Position numbers and translations under genes: made by a program. This document shows positions 1 to 10,760 of a stretch of DNA of 64,000 bases, in pieces. Source of the stretch: Curvularia sp. ZM96 (Eukaryota; Ascomycota; Dothideomycetes; Pleosporales; Pleosporaceae); contig JAJGBQ010000001.1 of assembly GCA_022457065.1 (NCBI GenBank), positions 1,240,001 to 1,304,000 on the forward strand, given 5' to 3'. The notes under the pieces are model-generated. The model saw only the letters and a list, made by a program, of their open reading frames with translations, ran no database searches and was not told the origin of the DNA. Position 1 is the stretch's first letter. Each line of letters opens with the position of its first letter.

Positions 1-395
1 CTGCTGTAGTTGAAGAAACTATCGAGGAGTCACCTACACAAGGAAACGACATACCAGAGCCGGCAGAGATAGAGGTGGTTCCTGAAGCTGTCACTGAGGC
101 TGCTGCCGAGCCAATTTCTGACTCGGCAATGCCCGACGCAACGAAGCTTACTCCAGAAGAAGAGGCTTTGACACCTGACGAGAAGGTCACTGTGGCCAAG
201 GAGGCTGCCCCGTTTTCCCGTCCTTATAGTAAATTGGAAACGTGGCAGGAGAAGGCAAACTACATTGCCAATGATCTGCTCAGCGAGCGGGTTATTTCGA
301 TGCGAAGAATCGACTACACGACTGCTGTTCTGCAAGGTGCTGCGGCGGGTGCAGTCATCACTGCTACTTTGATTGCTATGATGAGACCCAACTGA
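1..395 (+). CDS. C-terminal part of unidentified tail-anchored-like protein (5' truncated)
   Basis: The reading frame is open from the window edge (first full codon at position 3) to a TGA at 393-395, so only the last 130 residues are visible and the start lies outside. The visible part is acidic and rich in Glu, Pro and Ala (low complexity). It then has a more conserved-looking stretch (SRPYSKLETWQEKANYIAND), a basic patch (SMRRIDYT), and a short hydrophobic Ala/Gly segment (GAAAGAVITATLIAMM) four residues from the C terminus. This order suggests a tail anchor in an organelle or ER membrane, which is inference. I do not recognise the family. It could also be the end of a larger scaffold protein. 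Confidence 0.6.
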   Translation, partial: AVVEETIEESPTQGNDIPEPAEIEVVPEAVTEAAAEPISDSAMPDATKLTPEEEALTPDEKVTVAKEAAPFSRPYSKLETWQEKANYIANDLLSERVISMRRIDYTTAVLQGAAAGAVITATLIAMMRPN

Positions 396-819
396 GCGTT
401 TGATCTGGTTCTATGTTTTGCTGTAGAAGAACACGAATGTTTTTAGCGCATGTACAATAGAGTCCGTGTATAATAGATTTCCCGCCATGTATATCCGCCG
501 GTTGGTTCGTGTCTGAGGAGTGGCTGCAACGGTTCATATCAGTCCAGTGTATTGTCGATTCTCCACACATCCGTGTTCTCAGAACGGATTGAGGAGCGCC
601 TTGGCTGTGCGGATGTGTGAGGTCCGGAGAAATGGAAAGTGCTACAGTTCTCAGCTGCAAGCACAGTGGTCTTCCATATCCTACATAATGAGTTCAGGCC
701 GAGATCCAGTACGCATTGGACGATCTTGTGGCGTCGGGGTGCTCGTATCCGCCATGTCGTTCCGTCCATGACAGGTCGCTTTCCAAACAAGAAGAATACC
801 AGAGCCTAGAAGCCCTCAT
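396..819. other. Intergenic, convergent 3' ends
   Basis: This lies between the stop of the truncated gene and the stop of POP5 on the other strand. It should hold both 3' UTRs. The short open frames here are not supported by codon pattern or by any recognisable protein. Confidence 0.6.
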
Positions 820-1432
820 CTATTCACTCATATCATCGCTGTCGCTTCCATCATCAACGGCAGCAAGCACCTGTGTTTCTGCCCTGCGCTCTTTATCCAC
901 CGCCTTCTCCACACTCTGCACCATTGGCAACTGTCCCGCGCCATCCCAAGCCCTTGCTCTCTTGATAATCTGCTGTGACTGGCGTATAACCTCTTCCTCG
1001 GCCTTTCTGATCGTACCGCTGACTCTGGCCACTCTTATGACCACGGGTATGTCGAGGGGCCGTGGGAGATGCGTTGTGTATGTGAGGGCTGCCCAGACCA
1101 TTTCGTAGTGGTCGCGTGGACACCGGATTATGGCTGTGCTGGTTGAGGGAGAATAGTAGTTTACTGCAGGGGAATTATCAGTTACAATTTCCACAAAATA
1201 CATACAAAAAGCAATTTTTACCTTTAAGTCCAGCAGATATCATGCCGGAGCCATAATCGCCAAAGAGCTCTTCAACTCCATCTCGTATCATGCGCACGAT
1301 GAAGCCTTGCTTGAGCGCATCCGGTGTGGGCGAATGGATCTGGACAATGTCTGGGAGCTGGGATTTGCTTTTTGCGGCGGGCTCTGGGTACAGGAAATTG
1401 ACAATCAGGTAGCGGTGCTTGACGCGAACCAT
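820..1432 (-). CDS. POP5: RNase P/RNase MRP protein subunit Pop5
   Basis: There are two exons, 1222-1432 and 820-1163, with a 58 bp GT-AG intron; the spliced protein is 184 aa. Residues 1-20 (MVRVKHRYLIVNFLYPEP) match the typical Pop5 N terminus. Splicing rebuilds the GLK-V-NYYSPSTSTAI motif at the junction, which confirms the intron. Pop5 is a small RRM-like core protein of nuclear RNase P (5' end maturation of pre-tRNA) and RNase MRP (rRNA processing). The C-terminal tail is acidic (DDGSDSDDMSE), as often in fungal orthologues. The ATG sits in a good context (GCCACCATGG). It is divergent from the SNARE gene, with about 500 bp between the two starts. Confidence 0.9.
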
Positions 1433-1938
1433 GGTGGCTCAATGCGCTGGGTGGTTGGAGGGTGAAAGCGGGCGCAAAAGAAGTGTGGGACTGGAGGAGA
1501 GAATCAACCGAGGCTACAACTTGGATGCGCACAGACGATGCGACTTTGCGTATCTTGCGCGTATATCGCTTGTGAAGTGGTGGGGATTATATCTACCGCT
1601 ACTATTAAGAAGGCCGAATCTATAACAAAAAAGAAAGAATCCAGAACGCGATTTGGTCGCATGCATTAGCTAGCGCATAGCCATAGCACGTCGGCTTTCT
1701 TGGCTTATGACGCACATGGTTAGTCCATCCCCAGCTTTTAGCGCCTTGTCCTTGCATTCAACATCCTGCAACCTGCGACACGACCCAGACCCACAGCATC
1801 ACCCATACCGATACCCCAGACTCTCACAAGGACGCAAATCGCCCACGGAATCGCCTTGACGCCACTGAAGAAGAAGACGGAGATCCGACTCTATCCCTCA
1901 GGCGCAATCACATCACCACTCCCCGAAACATATCAACC
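1433..1938. other. Shared 5' region of POP5 and the R-SNARE gene
   Basis: About 505 bp lie between two divergent start codons. It is rich in C and A toward the SNARE gene. I see no clear TATA box or known operator, and no open frame worth calling. Confidence 0.5.
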
Positions 1939-2825
1939 ATGGCGTCGTCATCCTCGTCTACGCCGCTGCTCTAGTATGCACCTCCCTTCGCATCTCCCTC
2001 ACTCCAAATCCAATCCGAAAAGCTAACAGACCACTCCCTTTCCAGCGCCTGCATCGCGCACAACACCACCGTCCTCACCGAACACACGGCGTCTGCCTCG
2101 TCCAACGCCTCCTCTCTCGTCTCGCTCGTCCTCCCACGCCTCACGCACGACAAATCTTCACACAAAACGATCGATCAATCCAAATTCTTCATCCACTGCC
2201 TCATCAAATCGCCATCTGACTTCCCCTCATCGCACCCCAGCGCCACCGCCGGCGGCCTCACCTTCCTCGTCATCGCCGAGCGCGAACTAGGCCAGCGCAT
2301 TCCCTTTGGCTTTCTCACCACCCTCGAGAAGCGATTTTTCAACGATTTTGCGCCAGAAGAGACAGATTTTGCCGATCTACCACCATATGGGTGTGCGAGT
2401 TTCAATGGCGCGCTCAAGAGGCTTATGCTGGAGCAAGGCGGCACGCAGGCGGGCCAGCAGGATGCGCTGAGGACGGCGCAGCGGGAGATTGAAGGTGTGA
2501 GGGAGATTATGACGGAGAATATTGAGCGCGTGCTAGAGAGGGGCGAGCATATGAGTGTGCTGGTGGATAAAACGGGGAGACTGGGGGAGAATGCGAGGGA
2601 TTTTAGGGTGAGGAGTCGCACGCTCAAGAGGAGGATGTGGTGGAAGAATGTTAAGCTCATGGTGCTGCTGACGCTGGTGGTTATCTTTTTGATCTATTTG
2701 TTTGTTGGGTTTGGATGCGGACTGCCTGGTATGTTTTATCTTCTTCTCCTTGAACCAACGAGCGACTTGAGAAACAGAAACGATGCTAACTATCACCAGG
2801 CTGGAGCCGATGCTTGCGTCACTAA
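1939..2825 (+). CDS. NYV1: Longin-domain R-SNARE (NYV1/VAMP7-like synaptobrevin)
   Basis: Three exons (1939-1973, 2046-2728, 2800-2825) give 247 aa. The first intron splits a Tyr codon and restores LYACIAHN, the typical first strand of a longin domain. A longin domain fills roughly residues 5-140. The SNARE helix (about 150-210) carries the zero-layer Arg within ERVLERGEHM, followed by LVDKTGRLGENARDF and the WWKN motif before one C-terminal membrane anchor. The last intron adds only eight codons, giving the CGLPGWSRC tail that resembles VAMP7-type proteins. It should act as a vesicle R-SNARE in fusion with the vacuole or endosome. Assignment to NYV1 rather than another longin R-SNARE is moderate; R-SNARE identity is firm. 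Confidence 0.82.
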
Positions 2826-3534
2826 AGGCCTCTCTTCCCTTTGATATTCCTTTCTCAAACCAAAAACACAAATCACATCTCGAGCGTAAACAAAGTCTTT
2901 CTTTGAAAAGAGAGGGGGAATGACGTAGCCAGCTTTTTTGCCGCTTACATCAAACACGCTTTAAGGCGTGCATGTAGTATTCTTCATTATAAATCTTATG
3001 ACTGGCAAGGCGTCTGGCGTCTTCTGTCTTTTTTAAACCTTAAGACCCTTTCCTCGACGCCATCCGTAGTCTTGAAATCGACTTCCCATATGCTTTCTCA
3101 ACGAGAAAACGCCGCCCAATGCAGATCCCTTCCCTACCATAACCTGATTGCTGATCCCCCTCCCAAAGGAAAAAATGCACCTAAAATATGCCCAACCGAG
3201 CTAAACCAGCCCCACCCAAACCTAATACCCCCAAACCAAACCCAAACGCCGAAAAAGAAAAAACAGACTGAAGTAAAACTGAAATAGCTCCCCCCTACCC
3301 TGATATTGATAATCATACATCATATAGATACCCTTAAACCGTGTTTCACAAACTCCGTGGAAATGCTTTTGAGAGTAATGTCTATCTACGGTTTGTGTGT
3401 CTACCCAGAAACCATGGAATAGACTCGAAGAAAGGAAAAAGAATAACATCGGTAGGAAAACTTTTTAGTTTTGTTCGTATTCGTGAAAAACACCGCCAAA
3501 CGCCTGCCATGAAGTCATACACATTGCTGTGCAT
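2826..3534. other. Intergenic, convergent 3' ends with A/C-rich tract
   Basis: This is between the SNARE stop and the URA2 stop. Positions about 3180-3280 are strongly A/C rich on the plus strand (low complexity). No gene is seen. Confidence 0.5.
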
Positions 3535-6500
3535 CTACGGTGCCATGACCATAGCGAGCAGTGCCATGCGGGTGTACAGTCCGTATCTCATCTGCGTACA
3601 TGTTAGCATACAGCTTTCCCAGCTGTGTAATCCGAGACGTACCTGTCTGAAGTATGCCGCCCTCGGGTCAAAGTCCACCTCCTCGTTGATCTCGTTGTTC
3701 CTGGGCAGTGGGTGCATGACAATCATATGCTCCTTGGCTCCCTTCAATAACTTGTTGTCAATAACAAATGCGTCCTTGACAGCTTCATAGCTCGCCAAAT
3801 CAGGGAAGCGTTCCTTCTGCACGCGAGTGCAGTAAATAACGTCCGAAGAAGCGACAATGTCGTCAGACAGTTGGTTGGAAACCTTGTTGAGTTGACCTCG
3901 GGCCTTGAGGGCGTTGGTTACACCCGAAGGCATGACGAGGGAGTCGGGAGAGACGAGGTTGACAGTGACGTCGTAGTGAGAAAGAAGCTCGCAGAGGGAG
4001 TGTACGGTGCGGCCATATTTCAGATCACCAACAAAGGTGATGTTGAGGCCGTTGACGGTACCAAGCTCCTCTCGGATGGTGAAGATGTCGAGGAGGGCCT
4101 GAGTCGGGTGCTCTCGGCTTCCGTTGCCGGCGTTGATGATCGGGACATCGGAAAACTTGGTGGCAATGTCGATGGATTCCTCAGAGGGGTGGCGGAGGAC
4201 AATGGCGTCGCCATAGCAGCCCAATGTGCGGATAGTATCTGCAATAGACTCGCCCTTCTGAGTAGAAGAAACCGACTCGTTGATGACAACGACCTCACCA
4301 CCCAGGCGCTTCATGGCAGCGTCGAAAGAGGCCGATGTTCTAGTCGATGGCTCACAGAACATGGTGCAAAGCACACGGCCCTTGAGGATGTCGAGGCAGC
4401 CCTGTCGCTGAGTACCCAGACGCATCTCCTGAGCAATAGTGAACAGAAGATGGAGGTCGGCTCGGGTGAACTGCTTGACAGACGTAATGTGCTCACGCTT
4501 GAATGGCGACCTTGCGAGGAGCTGCGACAGAGACAACGAGCCATTAAGGTTGGACAAGGCTCCAGAAGTTTGGTCGTGAGATCCGGGGGTAGCAGCAAAG
4601 TCTTGGAAATCTACCTTGGTGACCTCCATGTCGTAGTGGCGGGAGAGAGCCTCGATGAGCAGCTTAGCGTTCTTGACATTGGTGACCAATGGAGTCTGGT
4701 AGTCGACAGCCATACGACGCGTCTGGTAACCCCTACTCATGTAGTTGGCAGGTCGGCGGAAGCGGTTGCTTGACGGCAAGTTGATGTAGAGATCGATGAG
4801 GTTGTTAGACAAGTGCTGTGTGAGCGAGTACTCCTGTTTCTGCTCGTCGTGTTCGCCGCTGGAAAGGACTTCCAAAAACTTGACTGGAATGCCATGCTCT
4901 TGAATGTAGTCAGCAGTTCCAGCGGTAGCGAAGAGGTTGTAGCCCATCTTGTGCAGACGCTCAATCGATGGCAGCATCTCCAACTTGTCCTTGAAAGAAC
5001 CAATGGACAGTAGAATGTTCTTCTTTGGTAGCTTGAAGCCAGTGGCGATGAGACCCTTGATGTAAGCCTCGTACTTGGTACGACCGAAGCAAGCGACTTC
5101 ACCAGTCGAAGCCATCTCTACACCGAGAACGGGGTCGGCGCCAGAAAGACGAGAGAAGGAGAACTGAGGAACCTTGACACCGACATACTCGGCAGGAATG
5201 TTGACCGGTGGGTACTCGGTAACAGGCAGGCCGGCCATAGCCTTGGTAGCCATCTCGATCAGGTCAACACCCATGACCTTGGAGACGAAGGGGAAAGATC
5301 GCGAGGCGCGGACATTGCACTCGATGACCTTAATCTCGTTATCCTTGGCAATGAACTGGATGTTGTAGGGTCCAGTGATGTTGAGAGCTGCTCCGATCTT
5401 GCGAGTGGCATCTTCAATCTGCCTCACCGTCTCGGGGTCGAGATCCTGAGGAGGCAGGATCAATGTGGCATCACCAGAGTGAACACCGGCGTTCTCAACG
5501 TGCTCAGAGATGAAGTGTCCAATCATGGTACCATTGTTGGCAACGGCATCCATCTCAATCTCCTTAGCGTTCTCGATGTATTTGGTAATGACGACGGGAT
5601 GTTCCTTGGACACATCTGCCGCTTGGTTCAAGTAGTTTGCCAGGTCGTGCTTGGAGTAGACAGTGTTCATGGCGGCTCCGGACAAGACATAAGAAGGACG
5701 GACCAGGACCGGGTAAGATACGCGATCACAGAACTCGGTCGCCTCCTCAATGCTTGTCAACTCCTTCCACGCAGGCTGGTCTACGTTGATACGGTCAAGC
5801 ATACGAGAGAACTTGTATCTGTTCTCTGCCGTGTCGATCATCTCTGGTGAAGTACCAAGAATCTTGACGTTCATACGGTGCAGAGGCAGAGCAATGTTGT
5901 TGGAGGTCTGACCACCCATACTTACGACCACACCGCTCGAGTTCTCAATGGTGTAAATGTCAAGTACAGTTTCTAGCGAGATGCACTCGAAGTAGAGGCG
6001 GTCCGCTTCGTCGTAATCAGTGGATACGGTCTCCGGGTTGTAGTTCAACATGACCGTCTTGAAGCCCTGCTCTCTCAGTGTGCGAATGGCACGGACAGAG
6101 CACCAGTCGAACTCGACAGACGATCCGATACGGTACACACCGGAACCGAGCACCATGATGCCCTTGTCGTTGAATTTGATGTCATGCTCCGTGCCGTTGT
6201 AGGTGAGGTAAAGATAGTTGGTTACAGCAGGGAACTCGGCGGCGACGGTATCGATCTGCTTAACAACTGGGAAGACGCCAGCATCGACACGGACACGACG
6301 CACAGCAAGCTCGTTGGATGCCCAGAATTTGGCGAGCTGGCGATCAGAGAAACCAAGCTGCTTGGCCTTCTTAATCAAGGGCTTGGTGATGCTGACAGTG
6401 TCGTAGTTGGCCATGAGCTTCTCGAAGTCGCTAAGAGACTTGAGGCGGCTGAGGAACCACTTATCAATCTTGGTCATCTCCCAGATCTTGTCGACGCTGT

Positions 6501-9130
6501 AGCCAGCCTTCATGGCATTGGCAATGGCGAAGAGTCGCTGGTCAGAAGGTGTTTGCAGCTCCTGGTCAATCTCCATCAAAGCCGGGGTCTCGTTGAAACC
6601 CAAGTTGCTGGGATCGATCTCGCGAATGGCTTTCTGCAAAGCCTCTTCGAATGTCCGGCCGATACTCATGACCTCTCCGACGCTCTTCATAGATGAGCCA
6701 AGAAGAGTGGATACGCGGGTGAATTTCTTCAAGTCCCAGCGGGGGATCTTGACTACAACGTAATCAAGGGATGGCTCGAAGCAGGCGCATGTAGAGCGTG
6801 TGACTGAGTTGGAGATCTCGTTGAGAGGAATGTTCAGACCAAGCTTGGCTGCGACGAAAGCGAGGGGATATCCAGTGGCCTTGGAAGCCAGAGCGGAAGA
6901 ACGCGACAGACGAGCGTTAACCTCGATAATGCAGTATTCTTTGGAGAAAGGGTTGAGCGCATACTGGATGTTGCACTCACCAACAACACCAAGATGACGG
7001 ATGACGTTGACGGCGGTCGTCCGGAGCATGTTGTAGTCGGCATCCGAAAGGGTCTGCGAAGGTGCAACGACAATAGAGTCTCCAGTGTGGATACCGAGAG
7101 GGTCAAAGTTCTCCATGTTACAAACTGTGATGCAGTTGTCCCGGGAGTCACGGACGACCTCGTACTCGATTTCCTTCCACCCCTTCATACTGCGCTCAAT
7201 GAGCACCTGGGGACTGGCGGCAAAAGCCTTGTTGCAGAGGTCGAGAAGCTGTTGCTCATTCTCGGCAAAGCCACTTCCAAGTCCACCGAGAGCGTAGGCA
7301 GCTCGGACAATGACTGGGAAGCCAATGTCCTTGACGGCGCGCATGGCCTCGTCGACGTTGTTAGCGGAAGCAGACTTGGCGCACTTCTCGCCAATCGACT
7401 CCATGCTACGGGCAAAGAGCTCTCGGTCCTCGGTGGTGATGATGGTGTCGATGGGGGTACCGAGAACCTTGACACCAAGACCTTCGAACTCATCCTTGAG
7501 CTGGATACCGACCTGGAGGGCGGTCTGGCCACCAAAGGTTACGTAGATACCATCAGGGCGCTCCTTCTGGATGACCTTGCGGACGAAGTCTGCGTTGACC
7601 GGCAAGAAGTACACCTTGTCGGCCAGACCCTTTGAAGTTTGGATGGTGGCGATGTTGGGGTTGATCAAGATGGTGTAGATGCCCTCTTCCTTGAGCGCCT
7701 TGATAGCCTGACTACCAGAGTAGTCAAACTCTCCAGCCTGTCCAATGCTCAGACCTCCACTGCCCAGGACAAGCACCTTCTTGACGTCGACCCTGGGGGC
7801 GAGCTTCCTGTTCTCCTCGAAAGTACCGCCAGGGAACTCGACTGGCTGTGACATGACCTCAGGCGATTCCATGGCCTTCTGGATGGTGCTGATGAAGACA
7901 TCGAACAGGTACTCGGTGTCGCGGGGACCGGGTGTGTGCTCAGGGTGGAACTGGACACTGAAGTAGGGCCTCTCCTGGTGGCGGATACCCTCGTTGCTGC
8001 CATCGTTTGCGTTGACGAACAGCTCCTCCCAGCCACTGGGGAGGGTCTTGGAGTCGACGGCATATCCGTGGTTTTGTGATGTGATGTGGCACTTGCCAGT
8101 GAGCAAGCTTGTGCAAGGGATGTTGGCACCGCGGTTACCGAACTTCATCTTGATAGTGCTGGCGCCGGCTGCGCGGGCAAGCAACTGGTGACCAAGACAG
8201 ATACCGAAGATGGGTGTCCGGGCCTCGTCCATGGCGGCCTTGATGTTCTTCACGGTAGACTCCATCATGGCTGGGTCACCAGGACCGTTGGAGATGAAGA
8301 GACCATCGTAGTCCTTACCGGCAAGCTTGGGGAAGTCGTAGTCCCAGGGGACCTGCAGAACTTCGACTCCTCTTCGTACCAGGCATCTCAATTGGTTGTA
8401 TTTGAGACCTACATCGACGGTGACGACACGGACAGGGCGGCCAGAAGGGTGCTTGAGCGCAGTCGCAGGATCGGGCGAGAAGAGCTTGGGCTCCTTGATG
8501 GAAACTGTCTAATGTTAGTAGGGATGCTTTTTTTTTCTTTGAGGTTTCGTCTCGCATACCTTCAGCGACAAGGTTCTTCTTGTTGGGGTCGACCCAGTCA
8601 ATCTGCTCGAAGCTGCCCCTCCAGTCGGTCTCGCCCTCGGTGACAACAGCCGAGGGTACTGGGCCAGTCCTCTGCAAAAGACGTCCCAGCATGCTTCCCT
8701 CTTCTCGGATACGCTTGGTCAGCGCTCGCGTGTCGACGCCTGTAATGGCGGGCACACCCTGCTCCTTGAGCCATGCACCCAGCGAAGAGGTGGCCAAGTG
8801 GTGGGAGTATTCCTCTCCAGCATATGTAGCGACGACCAATCCGGCAATGTGAATCTCTTTGGACTCAAAGTGCTCTGGAACGTCCTTGAGCAGGCTGTCC
8901 ATGTCCTCTCGCGAGGGCACGCCATAGTTGCCGACGAGGGGAAATGTGATGACGAGGATCTGGCCTCTGTACGAAGGGTCGGTTACGGACTCGGGGTAAC
9001 CGACCATGCCAGTCTGGAAGACAAGTTCTCCAGAAATGCTCTTGTCGGCACCGAAGCTTTGTCCAAAGCAGACGTAGCCATCTTGAAGCTCGAGAGCCAG
9101 GTTGTGGCTCTGGTCGGGCTGAGGGGCCAT
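3535..9130 (-). CDS. URA2: Multifunctional pyrimidine synthesis protein: glutamine-dependent carbamoyl-phosphate synthase + aspartate transcarbamylase, lacking the DHOase-like domain
   Basis: Exons 8560-9130, 3643-8504 and 3535-3591 give 1829 aa. The protein makes carbamoyl phosphate from Gln, bicarbonate and ATP, then carbamoyl-aspartate, the first two steps of UMP synthesis. The glutamine amidotransferase part (about 1-400) has the nucleophile Cys293 in GICLGHQ and His377/Glu379 in FHPE. The CPSase large part starts near residue 428 (VLVLGSGGLSIGQAGEFDYSG is split across its start) and ends in an MGS-type allosteric domain near 1480. ATCase (about 1519-1829) has CEPSTRTSASF, HPTQALLDIF and MHPLPRNNEI. 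Only about 35-40 residues separate MGS and ATCase, where known fungal Ura2 proteins (about 2200 aa) carry an inactive dihydroorotase-like domain. The last intron (51 bp) is in frame and stop-free; removing it gives AAYFRQMRYGLY, the usual ending. Confidence 0.95.
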
Positions 9131-10760
9131 AATTGAGGGAACAAGAGACAGCTCTAGGGCTATGGAACCCTTGTGATGCGAGACTGTCGGGCAATTTGGT
9201 GGGAGAGAAGAGTTCTTGAAGCCTCGACAGAAAAGAAAGAAAAAAAAAGTTTCGGAGCCTCACTGTAGTGGAAAAAAACGAGAAGGGTTTAGCTGCAGGT
9301 GTATGGCGGGGTTGATTGGTCTGCCCCACCACACAGCGAATGACGACTCTGATAGCGCTCTGCGTGCATGGCCGAGCGTGTCTATCTGGACCGAATCCAG
9401 CATAGGAGATTTCAGACTTGACGCAACCACCTGCTCGAACGCTGAAAGGCGTGTTGAGGAACATTGTTTTTGGACTAGTGGGTGCGCATGTTGGGAATTT
9501 ACAAAAACCTACGGTGTGCGTCCGCCCACGGAGAGCAGGCAGAGCCCCTCCAGTTGTACGTACGGGCTATCACGTGCTATGTACATACTACGTATATGGA
9601 TACGACCCAGTTGCTCGGCGGTATTCAGGGCGCAAAACCAACTATATATACTCGGGCGTGCAGCCGATTGTGGGCAAGAAGGATCTGCGCGTGCTGGGAC
9701 GCGGTCAGAGAGAGTGTAGGCATCGCGCAGGCTGTACGAGATCGCAGGGTGGCGGCAGGGCGGTGAGAGGCCACTGTCGCGCACCCTCGCGAGCGCTGCC
9801 AATGGCAAGGGGCGGGGGGTGTGGTGTGGAGCCATGATGCGCAGGATCCAACGGTTCCAGCTGCAGCACGACATCATTGCCGTCGGTGCTTTTTGCAGCC
9901 AGAGGGATTTTTCTGTCCATGTGAGTGTGTGAGCGGGTGGGCAACGGGCAACGGGCGCGAGAAGGGTTCAAGTAACAGAGAGTAGGCCGTCAATGGCCGC
10001 GCGCCGTCCGATAACGGGCTAGGGGGTGACTAATGCGATGCCGTATCGCGTGAAGGAACATGCAGGGCCCGGTATCGTCGTGGTAGCGAGCATCGAGGCC
10101 CGTCGCAGGGCGGCCTCGTCCTCATCTAGATGCCCGCCGACCGCGCGGGGCATATCACGGCACCCAGGCCCATCTGGCATGACAGACGCAAGCGCGGCGT
10201 GCGGCTGGGCGCAACGGGAGGGACAGGCCGGGGTTTTGTTGCGCGTTTGCGCCTAGCAGTCGTTGACTGCGAAAAGTAACCACAAGCAGCATGTGAAAGG
10301 CGAGGCGCGGCGCGGCGTTGGATGCACATAGTCGTGTGGGATGCGATGCTGCACCCCGGATTGCGCGCAGGCGATGCGCGATAAACCAACCGCTTGCAGG
10401 CATGCCGATGCCGATGAAATGGCGCTGCTGCTATCCAGCGCTGGATATCCGCATGGGGGTGGTGGTGTGGGCATGTGCTGCGCTCCGCCTGGGATTGGCC
10501 ATGGGGCGACATGGCGGTCGCGTCTCACGCTCCCTCATGATGCCTCGACGGCATGACGGCCTAAACCTGGCCCTGGGCGGTGGACCATGTGCGGCACACA
10601 AGTGGGCAAGAGCGCCTTCATCGCCTTCTTCTGGGCTTCATTTCCCACCCCCCAGTGGTGAAACTTGGCTAACTCCATCCGCTCCCACTCAACCTCGCGC
10701 CCCCGTCCTCCGTCTGCCCCGACACTGACGACCGACGCCCTGCCACTGGAGACGTGCTCC
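9131..10760. other. Long GC-rich divergent 5' region of URA2 and YVC1
   Basis: About 1.6 kb separate the two start codons. Close to URA2 there is a pyrimidine-rich tract on the coding strand (about 9225-9250 on the plus strand reads as A/G), typical of fungal promoters. A TATATATA run lies at 9643-9650. A perfect 16-bp palindrome (TATCCAGCGCTGGATA) lies at 10432-10447. Open frames here overlap each other on both strands and look like GC-driven chance frames. Confidence 0.5.

Noticed and set aside
3871..4773. 300-codon plus-strand frame inside URA2
   Set aside because: It is a shadow of the strongly supported minus-strand gene.
6994..7635. 213-codon plus-strand frame inside URA2
   Set aside because: Antisense shadow frame of the CPSase part.
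9418..9837. 139-codon frame in the URA2/YVC1 spacer
   Set aside because: Several overlapping frames on both strands reflect high GC and few stops, not a gene.
10432..10447. Perfect 16-bp palindrome between URA2 and YVC1
   Set aside because: About one such palindrome is expected by chance in 64 kb, and no known factor site matches.
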